DNA of 40,320 nucleotides. Source: Grimontia marina (GTDB lineage Bacteria > Pseudomonadota > Gammaproteobacteria > Enterobacterales > Vibrionaceae). This document shows, one piece after another, positions 15,246 through 25,515 of this stretch. The DNA is taken from the NCBI RefSeq assembly GCF_900060185.1, contig NZ_FIZY01000044.1, positions 1-40,320 on the forward strand, written 5' to 3'. Each line of letters starts with the position of its first letter. Position 1 is the stretch's first letter. The notes beneath the pieces are model-generated. The model searched no databases and was not told where the DNA came from. It saw nothing but the letters and a program-made list of their open reading frames with translations. The position numbers were made by a program, and so were the translations under genes.

Positions 15246-18200
15246 ATGATTGGTCATGAGTTCGATGTCGGTTTTAGCGTCGACAAGGTGGATGGACAAG
15301 CTTTCTTGGTTGGTGATGATACACGAATTTTCAGTCTTCGTGCGGGCATGCAAATTGCAGCTAATCAGGTCGTGTTAACAAATGAAAACAGCTCGGTTGT
15401 TGTTAGCAACGAAGGCCAGCGTTTTGTCTTTGACAGTCGATGTGCCTCCTGTTTAGTCCCTCTCAGTGATACCGAATTCGCACAGCACTCTGCCAACCAC
15501 AATGTGACTTTCAATGGCGACGCGTTGAATTCAGATATTCCTATCGATATTGATATCGCTCAGTTGCAACAGCTCATCGTAGAAGGTGTTGACCCGACAG
15601 AAGCCTTTGAAGAAACCGCAGCAGGTGCGGGCGCTGACTCAGCCAATGCGGGTTTTATCGTGATTGATTACGGATACGCCGCCACATTGACAGAAGCGGG
15701 TTTTGATACAGCAGGCCCGCTTGGTGCGTTGAATGATAACCGAGACTTCCTCGGTGGTGATGACGGAGGGCCGCTCCCTAACATTGATGCCGAAGGCGGT
15801 CAGAGTGCATTACTGTCTGTCACCGAAGGTGATCTCGGAAGCAGCTCATATGGTGCACCAGACACCACCAGTTTTGTGATTGAAGCAGGCACACAAGCTC
15901 TGCTCCCAGGCTCGCTACAAATCGCACCCGGTGATCTTGCCGCTTTTGAAGCAGAGCTAGCACAAATTACGGCTAATGGTGAAGCCGTTGTCTTTACCCG
16001 CCAGACAAGTGTGGTTGGAAGTGGAACCGCTACATTCACCCTGACTGGCACTGTCGACGGAGAAGTTGTTGTTGAACTGGCGGTTGTCGCAACACAAAGT
16101 GGTAATAGCCTCAACATCAATGCCACGCTGACGCAGAATGGACCCCTCGATCACACCACAGGTTCCGGTACCTACGTCAATATTGATGGCGACAGAATAT
16201 CCATTAACCTGCCGCTTCAAGTGGCAGATACTGGTGGTGACCTAATGCAGAGCCCAGCGCAACTAACGCTGGAAAGTAATGATGGTGCAGCGCCAGCGAG
16301 AGGTGAAGCGACTGTCGAACTGACAGAAGTAGCAGCATCAGGGGCAGACAATACTGCCTCCACCACTGATGGTGTCGACTTGGGTAGTGACAGCATTGTC
16401 AGCGTGAACTTTGACGCGACAGCAGCAGAAGCTCAGTTTGCAGGTATTACTAGCCATGGCTCACCTACTGTGGTTGATACTTCGGTTCCTGGCGTAATCA
16501 CCCTGTACACCGATAATGGTGGCACGCCAGAGAAAGTCCTTGAGATTTCGCTTAAACCTTCTGAAACGCCGGGAGAGCCTGCTGAATACTCCGTCACTCA
16601 ATATCATCCGTTTGACCAACATGCCGACAGTGACGGTGACGGAGATGATAATAGTACTACCTTCACCGTCCCATTTACGGTGACTGATGCGGATGGTGAT
16701 ATCAGTGGAGAATCTGAGGTTTCGTTTAAGCTGATCGACGGTGAGGTGGCACAGGGTGGTGATCGCAAAGGATTGGACGACAAGCCGCTCGACCTGATTT
16801 CGATACAAGAGCAAAACACCCCGATGGATGCGTCAATGTCGAACTCGCAATCGGGCACAGTGACAATAGACGCAGCGACCGACCGTCTCGATCCGACCAC
16901 GTTAGCGTTAGCGGAACTCGATGATCTGAAATCTGAGCTTGAAGAGCTAAAGAACAATGACGGTGACAACGTAGACAGTGTCACGGTGACGACCACGACC
17001 GATGCCAACGGTAATCCGACCCACGTTATCACCGCCAGCATCAATGGTGTCTCAGTATTAGCCATTGAGATCGCTGCCAAGCAAGGTGCCGATGGTCTTG
17101 GCATTGAACTGGATTCCAAGATCACCCAGTACCAACCTCTTATCCATCCTAAGGATTCCGCGACAGAAAATACTGAAGGTAAAGTCACCGCAGATGGTGA
17201 ACAAATCATGATCAAAGTGCCTGTCCAAGTTGCAGACACAGATGGCGATTTGTTGGTCGACCCGACAGACCCTAATAAAGAAGCCCCACGTGTGATCAAT
17301 TTTGTTGTTAATGATGATGATTCAGCTATTTATACGCTGAGTACAGCCGAAGCTGTTCGAGTGGATGAGAGTGGTATTGATGACGGAGATAGTGCGCATC
17401 AAGGGTCAAAGGCGAGTGGTACGTTAAATATCGATACAAAAGATGATGGTGGGCAAGATTTATCACTAGAAGCTGACAAGTCCAGCGGCGATGAAATAAC
17501 AGGGTATGGGCTTAAGTCTGACTATGTAACATTCAGTGATGGCTCACCTGTCCGGGCGGTTTTTAGCAGTCCTGGTAGTGGTAGCAGTGAAAATGGAAAA
17601 CCAGTCTTCTTAAAAAAAGACCCCGACAGTGCTTCTGAGCCAATGACTTACATTGGTGTTGCTGACGATGGGGCAGGCAACGAGCGTAAGGTTTTCTCAA
17701 TCGATATTTACCAAGATGGTCGCTTTGAATTTACTTTGCTGTCGGCAGTTGTGCACCCGGAAGGCGATGGACAAAATGAGATAACATTCAACCTGAAAGG
17801 ATTTGCGGTTGATGCTGATGGCGACGAAACAGGGCTGATTAATATACCAATCATTGTGACCGACGATGTTCCGCGTACTCAAGGAAATCTTTCATTAGAC
17901 CTTGATAACGACGAAACCGGTGCGCTGACTGCGACGGTTGATGTGTTTTCGTTAACTAACTCAACCTCAGTACCGGGTATTGACGATTTGTCGGGTGCAG
18001 ATGCCTCCACCTTTATCACTCGTATTTATGATGGTACCAAATGGGTTGACGACATTTCGCCGACGACAGCGACGACGGTTGATATCTTTTCGTCGACTGG
18101 CGTTAAGCTTGGTACAGTAAAAATCGACCCTGGGAGTGAGCCGATTGGGAACATTGTGTTCACAATGGATCCGGGCTTGGCAAACCCTCGGGACCTAGAA

Positions 18201-21200
18201 GATCAAGTTTTCCAATATGAAGTGAGAGACTTTGACGGCGACACTGCTACCGGGCAAATTACGCTCGGCCTGATTGACCAAACACCAACTTTGACAATTG
18301 CACCTGGTACATCCGGTGTTATCACTGGAACAGAGGACCAAGGCCAGAAAGACACCAATACCGAATCAACCGGTGTCAACGGTTCGGCGGGTGTTCCAAT
18401 CAACATGCAGCTAAACATTGGCGACAATGATTTGGGAGAAACGTTGGAAGAAGGCGGTCGCTTGGTGTTGAACGGTGAAGTCACGCTCACCACCCGTGAC
18501 GAGGCAGGCGACATTGGCGGCACCTTCTACTTCAACGGTGTCGAGATCGTGGCAGATGCAGATGGAAATATCGTTTTGAATTCTGACATGTTCGAAGCAG
18601 CAAGCACAGACGAGCCAATCATCTTCAACCTCTCCGGTGTCACCTTTGTGCCGGATCCGGACTACTCTTCCTACGACGGCAGCGACATCATCCAGTTTGA
18701 TGTTGAGTTAGACGTAAACAGCCATACGCCGGTTAAATCAGCAACCCCAATGGAAATTACCGTGCAAGGTGTGGCCGATGTGCCGACACTCAGCCTGATT
18801 GGTGAGGCGGCAGACGGCGTGTATGAAGTTGATGAAGATCACCAACGCTTTGGTGTGAACGACTTTACGCTTGAAGACCTGTTTAAAGGTGCTCTGCAAG
18901 ATACTGACGGCTCTGAAACCTTGAGTTATGAATTCACTCTGACGCCGGATATGGGGGAACTGCTGGGTGGTGGTAGTGCTCTCACGGGTAGCAATGGTTC
19001 CTACGTATTGACAGACCCATCCCGTCTTGGTGAGGTGCGTTTTGTGCCAGACGCGGATTTCAGTGGTGATATCACTCTGACGGTGAAAGCCATATCCACT
19101 GAGTCTTCGCCTCATAGTGTCGAAGAAGCCTCAACAGAAACATCTCTTATTCTGCGAGTCGAACCTAAGGCAGATGACGCCCGTTTGACGGTGCAACGCG
19201 TATTTGGCAACGAAGATGCGGGTAATCCGACGCCGGAGATTGCTGAAGGCGGCGCTATTTCGCTGGCTGGCAAGATTTCTCTCACCGGCACGGATGATGA
19301 TGGTTCTGAAACACTGTTTGTTCGTATCTTCGATTTGCCAGCCGGTGCAGTGCTTCAGTTAAATGAGGGCGGCACCATCACCACGCTGACAGATACAAGC
19401 CGAGTGTCAGTGGATGATATCGATAAACTGGAAATTATCCCACCGGTTCACAGCAACGAAAACTTCACCATTAAGGTAGAAGGTATTGTGGTGGACAGCG
19501 CAACAGACACTGGAAATGATGAGCGAATAATCTCAGCAACGTCGATGGATGTGATTATTACTGGTGTCGCTGATACACCGGAGTTCAGTGTTGAAAACCC
19601 AGGTACGGGAGCAGGCCAATGGCAAGTGGATGACACCACGGGTAATGTGTCGACGACGGTACCTGAAGACGGTGTTAACGGTGATGGCCTCGTCGCTATC
19701 GACTTCAATGTGGTTTCAGGAGAGAAAGCGGAAGCACCAACAGATACCTCCGAAAGCCTCTCACTGATCATCATAGACCCGCCAGAGGGCGCCAGCTTTG
19801 TGATCAAGAATGATGATGGCTCACTGACGGAAATGGAATTGGCCTTCGCGGGTTGGGAAACCAATGATGCGGACATGTCGGCCCCAAGGTATACCGTTGA
19901 TTTAGCAGTCATTAAAGAGCAAGACGTCTACGTCAAGCTACCCCCACACTCGACAGAAGATATTCAAATCAACACCCGCCTGATTGCTACGGAAAACGAT
20001 GGCGATGCCAAATCGGTAGATAGAGTGATTGAAGTGAAAATCGATCCGCCCGTGATTGATGCGGCTGCTACCTACACCAACAACGAATCATCAGGGCTCG
20101 AAGATCAATGGATTAACATCGTTTGGCAACCAGACCTCACCATTGAAGATGCGCCGGACTCTACTGCACTGGGTGTGGTAGAGGAAGTAGTGGGAGCGAC
20201 GATTTCAGGCTTTGCAGGCACCGATAGCGTGCAGTTGGTGAAAGGCAGTGACGTGATCACCCTGACACCGGTTGGTGGTGAAATCACCCTGACTGAAGCA
20301 CAAATTGCCGATGGTTACCAACTGCAGGTTAAACGTGCAGAACACAGTGATGTGGATCTGACACTCACTACCGAAGTTACTGTCCGTCAGGATGACTTCG
20401 AAGGCGGAAGTCAGGCAGAGAAAACCGTAACGGGTGTCGTGAATGTCAATGTTATCGCCACTGTGGAAACCGAAGGCGTCGAGCTACAATTGCTGCAAGG
20501 CACATCGCCAGTCACAGAAATCACGACGGATAGCGATGGCCGAATTGATCTGACTGATGGCTTAAACTTCGTCCACCCAGATGATTCCAGTAATGAATCC
20601 GTTATACGCATCGTTATCACGGATCTTGCTGAAGGCTTCTATGTGGAAAATGGTATCGCTGATGGAGAGGACGGTTGGATAATCAGTGATCCAAACAACT
20701 TCAGTATCATTGCCCCACCAAACAGCTCAGGCCAAACGACCTTTACCATCACCGCCATGGTGCAAGATGCGGGTGATGCGGGTGAGGGTGATGCGAGTGC
20801 AATGAGGCCGATATCAACTTCAGTGATCACGCTGAACTACACAAACAACAACACTGATTTTGAGTCGGCTCACCAGATTGTCGCGCCTACTAGCCCAGTT
20901 GTTATTGAAGGTGACGAAGATAACCCAATCTCACTGGAAGCACTGGGAAATGCGATTTCCTACCCAACAGGGACTTCTGATGATGTGGAATTTGACCAAA
21001 TCACTGTTGTCATTAATTGTGCTGATGTGCCAGCAGGCGCCGTGATTTCTGGTGCGCAGTACCATATTGATAATGACACTTACGTGTTTGAAGTACCGGG
21101 AAGACAAGAGGGAGGTGCGCCATATCCGAGCGGCATCGATCTCTCTGGCCTCTCTATCACTGCGCCGACCGATTTCGCTGGCGAACTCAATATTCCACTC

Positions 21201-24200
21201 ACTTTCGTAAGTGTCGATACCCAAAGTGGCGATACAGAAACCACCGATGTTTCCGTACAACTCAACGTGAAACCGCTGGCGGACGTGCCGCCGCCAGTGG
21301 GTGCAGAGCAGCCAAGCGACAGCGCCAGCGTTCTTGAGTTCACACTCAGTGTGAACGGTACCTCAGGTTTGAATGATCAAGATCCGCCGCAGCCACTTGA
21401 GCCGGGAGACACCGAAGGGTCTTATCCGGGACAGGCGCTGGAAGACGGTTTGATTTCGCTGAATCTGTCAGCTTCTTTAGCTGACACCGATAGCGCCAAT
21501 GGTGAAGAGAAAGTTAGTGCCGCTGTGCTGACCGTACCGGCCTCTTCAGGAGTGTTTGTGCGGGATGACGGTACAGAAACGATCTCTATTACATTGACAG
21601 GTGCGGAGTTGAGCGATATCAGCTTCAAACCAGCAGAAGATTTCAGTGGCGTCGTAGAAATTGCCGCGCAATTGACTATCACAGACACTGCTACCACAGG
21701 CACAGACAGCCGCGATGTCAACACCACGCTGTCGTTTGAAGTAACGCCTGTGAACGATGAAGTCACCTTCACGAAAGATGGCACTCAAGTGGTAGAAGGC
21801 GAGGTGGTTGAAATCGAGGGCACTGAAGATCAGTTTGATGGTATTTCGCTGGCGGATCTGGGCGCATCTTTTAACGACCTGGATGGTTCGGAGACGCTTT
21901 CATCCCTCTCGATCTCCAACGTGCCAGAGGGTTTCACCCTTTCGTCGCCAGCCAACAATGCAGGGGGCGGTGTATGGATAATTGCGGGAAGCAACATCGC
22001 CGATTTGTCCTCCTTGTCCGAACTCAAAATCATTGCTCCGAACGACTTCAGTGGTGATGTTGACCTTTTGATGACTGTCTACACCAAAGAAGCCGGTGCA
22101 AGTTTTGTGGTAGGGCAAAGTCAGGACCTTTCACTGACTGTTGACCCAGCGGGCGACGGCGCAAACGTGTTTGCGGCCGGCGCTGCCTCGACCACCGAAG
22201 ATATTGCCGTCGATTTAGATATCGAAATCAGCGCCAAAGATGACCGCGAAAGCTTACCCGCAGGCCCAGGCTTCATTGAAAACGGGCCGGAAACCTTGCT
22301 GATCACAGTAACCAACGTACCGGAAGGTGCGCAGCTGGTGCTGCCAGACGGTGTAACAGGTACAGTGACACCAGAAACTTCAGACGGCGGTGACGTGGTT
22401 ATCACGGTGGCAGCTACCGAACTCAATGGCCTGACCTTCGTGCCACCGCAGGATGGCAACGGCACCTACACGCTGGATCTGGCGATCCAAACCGTCGACA
22501 ACGGTGCGGTTTCTGAAGACGTCGTGAATAAGCAAATCACCGTCAACGTCAGCGCAGTGAACGATGCCCCTGTCAACATCCTATCTGACTCCTATCAGGC
22601 TGAAGAAGATACCGTTCTGACCATCACAGATCTTCAGGTAGAGGATGTTGATGTACGGGACGGCAACGGTATTGTTAAAGTTGAGCTGTCTGTGGGGGCT
22701 GGTAGCAGTTTGACCCTACCGGATATGGCTGACACCACTGATATTACAGTCACGGGTGATGGCACAGGTTCTCTGACCTTGAGGGGTAATATTGACTTGA
22801 TTAACGCACTGCTGGCAAGCGGTGTGGAATACAGGTTTGCAGGCGAGAATACTTCTGGTGAAGATAGCCTCACCATGAAAACGTTTGACGAGGCAACAGC
22901 AGGAGAGCAGGGTTCTGGAGGTAAGAAATTTGACCTCGACACCGTTTCCATCGTTGTCGCACCGAAATCCGATTTACCGGAACTTACAGCAGCGACGCAA
23001 CTCGCATCAATGCGCGCAGCCACAGGCACGCTGGTGCCACTGCTCGGCTTGATGACCTCGCTGGTTGACCCCATCGAGAACGAGTTCAGCCTCACCTTCA
23101 GCGGCATGGATGCGGCAGCAGAAATCGTGGATGCTGCAGGCACGCCAGTCGGCACCAACAACGGCGACGGCACCTGGAGCTTCAGCCAAACCGAGCTGGA
23201 AACCCTGACCCTGAGCGACCTCAACATTCGTTTCAGTGCTCAGCCTACAGGTGATATCACAGTCACCGCGCTGTCAGATGTCGGCGATGGCGACCCACAA
23301 CAAGCTGCGCTCACCATCAATGTGAACGTGGTAGATACTGAAACCACAGGTGAACTCAATGCCGCTGATAACAGCGCAGACAATCTGGTGGTTGATGGTG
23401 CGGCGAACACCCAAGTCCACGGCGGCGAAGGGGAAGATATTGTCGTGGGTGGTCTGGGTGAAGACATCCTTGTTGGCGGCGCAGGCAACGATGAAATGCG
23501 GGGCGGCGAGATCGGCGGCACCGGAGATGACGTGAAAGACACTTTCAAATGGCAGTCTGGCGATTTCGGTACCGCAGCGGCCGCAGCAACCGACACCATT
23601 AAGGATTTCGAAGCAGGCGTAGACGTGATTGATATCTCCGAAGCATTTGAATCGGCGGGTATCATCACATTCACCGACTTGGCAAACCGACTGGATATCC
23701 AAACGGTAGATGGCAATACCCGCATTCAAGTGCTGGATGACACCGCCGCGCCAATCCAGAACATCATTGTGGAAGGCGTCACGCTCAATACTCTGCTGGG
23801 AATGGATGCCACCGGATTGACGCAGGATGAAATCCTCGAGTCCATGATGATGGCAGGGCAACTGGTCGTGTTCGACCCAGCCACCACACAGTTCGGCACC
23901 GAAGCAGATGAAACCCTCACGGCTGGCGATGATGGCGAGCGCATCTATGCAGGGGCAGGTGATGACACTGTCACAGGCGGTCTGGGAGACGACATTCTGG
24001 TCGGTGATGACGGCGAAGATATTCTGAGCGGTGGTGACGGTGCAGACATCCTTGCGGGTGGTGCAGGCAACGACACCATGACCGGCGGCGCGGGTGATGA
24101 CACCTACACCTGGGCGGAATCGGATGTGGACGTGACAACGCTGACGGTAGACACCATTACCGACTTCGATGTCGGTACAGAAACCACAGGCGACAAGCTG

Positions 24201-24452
24201 GATATTTCCGCGCTGTTGCCAGAGGCTGTAGATGGCTCGTCTTCCATTGAACAATTGCTGGATTACATCCGTCCGGAAGCGGGTGCAGATGGCAGCCTGA
24301 CACTCCATATCTCGCAGACAGCGGGCAGCATGGAATCTCAGGACATCGTGTTGGATTCCGTCGGTCTGTCAGACCTTGGCTTAGCCAACGGCGCAACCAC
24401 CACGCAAATCCTGACGGAACTGGTTCAACTTCAAACGCTCAAGCTGGATTAA
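15246..24452 (+). CDS. Giant LapA-type RTX adhesin (type I secreted)
   Basis: 3068 residues, acidic, no signal peptide. Residues 1-130 resemble the retention module of LapA-type adhesins and end in a LapG-type cleavage motif T124-A125-A126-G127 (VDPTEAFEETAAGAG). Next come T1SS-143-like repeats (about 190-690), then many Ig/cadherin-like repeats with recurring DGSETL motifs. At the C-terminus are two successive units, each RTX glycine-rich nonapeptides plus a VCA0849-type secretion domain (about 2724-2876 and 2894-3068). Such proteins leave through a type I exporter, stay plugged in the outer-membrane TolC-like pore by the retention module, and are released when the periplasmic protease LapG cuts the di-alanine site, a step controlled by c-di-GMP through LapD. 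No lap or exporter gene is in the window. It resembles Vibrio FrhA/CraA in layout. A cysteine pair, SRCASC (66-69), in the retention module is unusual for RTX proteins. Confidence 0.92.
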   Translation: MIGHEFDVGFSVDKVDGQAFLVGDDTRIFSLRAGMQIAANQVVLTNENSSVVVSNEGQRFVFDSRCASCLVPLSDTEFAQHSANHNVTFNGDALNSDIPIDIDIAQLQQLIVEGVDPTEAFEETAAGAGADSANAGFIVIDYGYAATLTEAGFDTAGPLGALNDNRDFLGGDDGGPLPNIDAEGGQSALLSVTEGDLGSSSYGAPDTTSFVIEAGTQALLPGSLQIAPGDLAAFEAELAQITANGEAVVFTRQTSVVGSGTATFTLTGTVDGEVVVELAVVATQSGNSLNINATLTQNGPLDHTTGSGTYVNIDGDRISINLPLQVADTGGDLMQSPAQLTLESNDGAAPARGEATVELTEVAASGADNTASTTDGVDLGSDSIVSVNFDATAAEAQFAGITSHGSPTVVDTSVPGVITLYTDNGGTPEKVLEISLKPSETPGEPAEYSVTQYHPFDQHADSDGDGDDNSTTFTVPFTVTDADGDISGESEVSFKLIDGEVAQGGDRKGLDDKPLDLISIQEQNTPMDASMSNSQSGTVTIDAATDRLDPTTLALAELDDLKSELEELKNNDGDNVDSVTVTTTTDANGNPTHVITASINGVSVLAIEIAAKQGADGLGIELDSKITQYQPLIHPKDSATENTEGKVTADGEQIMIKVPVQVADTDGDLLVDPTDPNKEAPRVINFVVNDDDSAIYTLSTAEAVRVDESGIDDGDSAHQGSKASGTLNIDTKDDGGQDLSLEADKSSGDEITGYGLKSDYVTFSDGSPVRAVFSSPGSGSSENGKPVFLKKDPDSASEPMTYIGVADDGAGNERKVFSIDIYQDGRFEFTLLSAVVHPEGDGQNEITFNLKGFAVDADGDETGLINIPIIVTDDVPRTQGNLSLDLDNDETGALTATVDVFSLTNSTSVPGIDDLSGADASTFITRIYDGTKWVDDISPTTATTVDIFSSTGVKLGTVKIDPGSEPIGNIVFTMDPGLANPRDLEDQVFQYEVRDFDGDTATGQITLGLIDQTPTLTIAPGTSGVITGTEDQGQKDTNTESTGVNGSAGVPINMQLNIGDNDLGETLEEGGRLVLNGEVTLTTRDEAGDIGGTFYFNGVEIVADADGNIVLNSDMFEAASTDEPIIFNLSGVTFVPDPDYSSYDGSDIIQFDVELDVNSHTPVKSATPMEITVQGVADVPTLSLIGEAADGVYEVDEDHQRFGVNDFTLEDLFKGALQDTDGSETLSYEFTLTPDMGELLGGGSALTGSNGSYVLTDPSRLGEVRFVPDADFSGDITLTVKAISTESSPHSVEEASTETSLILRVEPKADDARLTVQRVFGNEDAGNPTPEIAEGGAISLAGKISLTGTDDDGSETLFVRIFDLPAGAVLQLNEGGTITTLTDTSRVSVDDIDKLEIIPPVHSNENFTIKVEGIVVDSATDTGNDERIISATSMDVIITGVADTPEFSVENPGTGAGQWQVDDTTGNVSTTVPEDGVNGDGLVAIDFNVVSGEKAEAPTDTSESLSLIIIDPPEGASFVIKNDDGSLTEMELAFAGWETNDADMSAPRYTVDLAVIKEQDVYVKLPPHSTEDIQINTRLIATENDGDAKSVDRVIEVKIDPPVIDAAATYTNNESSGLEDQWINIVWQPDLTIEDAPDSTALGVVEEVVGATISGFAGTDSVQLVKGSDVITLTPVGGEITLTEAQIADGYQLQVKRAEHSDVDLTLTTEVTVRQDDFEGGSQAEKTVTGVVNVNVIATVETEGVELQLLQGTSPVTEITTDSDGRIDLTDGLNFVHPDDSSNESVIRIVITDLAEGFYVENGIADGEDGWIISDPNNFSIIAPPNSSGQTTFTITAMVQDAGDAGEGDASAMRPISTSVITLNYTNNNTDFESAHQIVAPTSPVVIEGDEDNPISLEALGNAISYPTGTSDDVEFDQITVVINCADVPAGAVISGAQYHIDNDTYVFEVPGRQEGGAPYPSGIDLSGLSITAPTDFAGELNIPLTFVSVDTQSGDTETTDVSVQLNVKPLADVPPPVGAEQPSDSASVLEFTLSVNGTSGLNDQDPPQPLEPGDTEGSYPGQALEDGLISLNLSASLADTDSANGEEKVSAAVLTVPASSGVFVRDDGTETISITLTGAELSDISFKPAEDFSGVVEIAAQLTITDTATTGTDSRDVNTTLSFEVTPVNDEVTFTKDGTQVVEGEVVEIEGTEDQFDGISLADLGASFNDLDGSETLSSLSISNVPEGFTLSSPANNAGGGVWIIAGSNIADLSSLSELKIIAPNDFSGDVDLLMTVYTKEAGASFVVGQSQDLSLTVDPAGDGANVFAAGAASTTEDIAVDLDIEISAKDDRESLPAGPGFIENGPETLLITVTNVPEGAQLVLPDGVTGTVTPETSDGGDVVITVAATELNGLTFVPPQDGNGTYTLDLAIQTVDNGAVSEDVVNKQITVNVSAVNDAPVNILSDSYQAEEDTVLTITDLQVEDVDVRDGNGIVKVELSVGAGSSLTLPDMADTTDITVTGDGTGSLTLRGNIDLINALLASGVEYRFAGENTSGEDSLTMKTFDEATAGEQGSGGKKFDLDTVSIVVAPKSDLPELTAATQLASMRAATGTLVPLLGLMTSLVDPIENEFSLTFSGMDAAAEIVDAAGTPVGTNNGDGTWSFSQTELETLTLSDLNIRFSAQPTGDITVTALSDVGDGDPQQAALTINVNVVDTETTGELNAADNSADNLVVDGAANTQVHGGEGEDIVVGGLGEDILVGGAGNDEMRGGEIGGTGDDVKDTFKWQSGDFGTAAAAATDTIKDFEAGVDVIDISEAFESAGIITFTDLANRLDIQTVDGNTRIQVLDDTAAPIQNIIVEGVTLNTLLGMDATGLTQDEILESMMMAGQLVVFDPATTQFGTEADETLTAGDDGERIYAGAGDDTVTGGLGDDILVGDDGEDILSGGDGADILAGGAGNDTMTGGAGDDTYTWAESDVDVTTLTVDTITDFDVGTETTGDKLDISALLPEAVDGSSSIEQLLDYIRPEAGADGSLTLHISQTAGSMESQDIVLDSVGLSDLGLANGATTTQILTELVQLQTLKLD
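23415..23510 (+). repeat. RTX nonapeptide block 1 within the adhesin
   Basis: Codes for HGGEGEDIVVGGLGEDILVG and the next GGAGNDEMRGG, i.e. glycine/aspartate nonapeptides (GGxGxDxUx) that bind calcium in beta-rolls after secretion. It is followed by a first VCA0849-like domain to about 23875. Confidence 0.85.
23925..24104 (+). repeat. RTX nonapeptide block 2 within the adhesin
   Basis: Codes for successive GAGDDTVTGG, GLGDDILVG, DDGEDILSGG, DGADILAGG, AGNDTMTGG and AGDDTYTW units, a longer calcium-binding beta-roll than block 1, leading into the terminal secretion domain (24105-24452). Confidence 0.9.
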
Positions 24453-24473
24453 GCAAACCCTACCAACGACAAA

Positions 24474-24498
24474 GCACTGCCCAGGCAGTGCTTTTTTT
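24474..24498 (+). terminator. Intrinsic terminator after the adhesin gene
   Basis: Stem GCACTGC (24474-24480) / GCAGTGC (24485-24491) with a 4-nt loop and a run of seven T. Confidence 0.92.
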
Positions 24499-24619
24499 CT
24501 GCCAGTGGGAGACGTGACTCTGATGCAAGAATCAATGCAGCACCTTTTGATAATTGCTCGCCGAAACTCACCGCTTGAGGTACTTTTACGTTAAGCAAAC
24601 TGAAGTGAAAACAACAACA

Positions 24620-25357
24620 ATGAAAACCCTATACGCCCACAGGGGGATGTCAGCCTTAGCCCCTGAAAATACACTGGCTGCTTTTTCTCTTTGCCCGGAG
24701 CATGGCTTGAAATGGGTAGAGTGCGATGTAGACATTCTTGCTGATGGCACCGTCGTCGTCAGCCATGATGACACCTTGGACCGTTGCACGAATCATTCCG
24801 GAAGCCTCTACGACCACACCCGCGAAGATCTGGAAGATATTGACGCCGGAAGCTGGTTCGGAGACGAGTTTATCGGTGAAAAGCTGCCAACCTTTGATCA
24901 GTTCATCACCCTGATGAACATCCTCAAACTCAACGTTAACGTTGAAATCAAATCCTGCACCTCTGGCTGGGAAAACACCGAAAAACTCATCACCGGTGTG
25001 ATTGAAGGCCTGAAAAACCTCAACAGAGAAGCCAACGTACTGGTTTCCTGCTTCAACCCGCTGGCATTGGCCGAGTTCAAGCGCCGTTGTCCGGATGTGG
25101 CAGTGGCATGCCTGTTTGAGAAAGAAATGCCTGAAGATTGGCTTTCCATCATGCAAGCCTGTAAAGCCGACACCATCCATATTTCTGACGAAGGACTCAC
25201 CAAACAAAAGGTTGAAGAACTGAAAGGTCATGGCTTGGAAGTCAACGTGTATACGGTCAACAGCCTGATGCGCGCCAACCAGCTCTTTAACTGGGGCGTT
25301 GATGGCGTATTCACCGACATCGGCCACCAATTTCCATCGCGATACCGCCAAGGGTAA
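24620..25357 (+). CDS. Glycerophosphodiester phosphodiesterase (UgpQ type)
   Basis: 245 residues from the ATG at 24620, which gives the normal N-terminus MKTLYAHRGMSALAPENT; upstream codons back to 24554 are open but not family-like. The GDPD TIM-barrel motifs are all visible: HRG at 7-9 and PENT at 15-18, the metal ligands in the E-C-D segment of KWVECDVDILADG, the catalytic HDD of VVSHDDTLDR, the VEIK of LNVNVEIKS, and the terminal GVDGVFTDIG. The enzyme releases glycerol-3-phosphate from deacylated phospholipids. With no signal peptide it should be cytoplasmic, like UgpQ (247 residues). No ugp transporter genes are beside it. The ribosome site is weak. Confidence 0.9.
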   Translation: MKTLYAHRGMSALAPENTLAAFSLCPEHGLKWVECDVDILADGTVVVSHDDTLDRCTNHSGSLYDHTREDLEDIDAGSWFGDEFIGEKLPTFDQFITLMNILKLNVNVEIKSCTSGWENTEKLITGVIEGLKNLNREANVLVSCFNPLALAEFKRRCPDVAVACLFEKEMPEDWLSIMQACKADTIHISDEGLTKQKVEELKGHGLEVNVYTVNSLMRANQLFNWGVDGVFTDIGHQFPSRYRQG

Positions 25358-25370
25358 ACTTCGACATTCA

Positions 25371-25422
25371 GTGATAGGTATGACAGATTGAATCTATAAA
25401 CATCAACGATTATACCTATCAC
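25371..25422. promoter_or_regulatory. Inverted repeat upstream of dps, possible regulator site
   Basis: Perfect 11-bp inverted repeat GTGATAGGTAT (25371-25381) / ATACCTATCAC (25412-25422), 30 bp apart, between the phosphodiesterase stop and the dps start. With the internal CTAT/ATAA elements it partly fits the four-part ATAG-N7-CTAT-N7-ATAG-N7-CTAT OxyR pattern (4, 2, 3 and 3 of 4 bases). OxyR control of dps is established in enterobacteria. Alternatively it is a hairpin or the site of another dimeric regulator. Confidence 0.4.
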
Positions 25423-25515
25423 TTCTCCCGTCATAACATATCCGCATAGACATTAAGGCAAAGCGCCAATCGCTAACGCCTATTTTGAAAACAAAAACCA
25501 AGTGGGGAAGGGGTT

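Noticed and set aside
23274-24308. 344-codon minus-strand open frame opposite the adhesin
   Set aside because: It is a shadow of the repetitive, codon-biased adhesin frame, which has clear RTX motifs on the plus strand.
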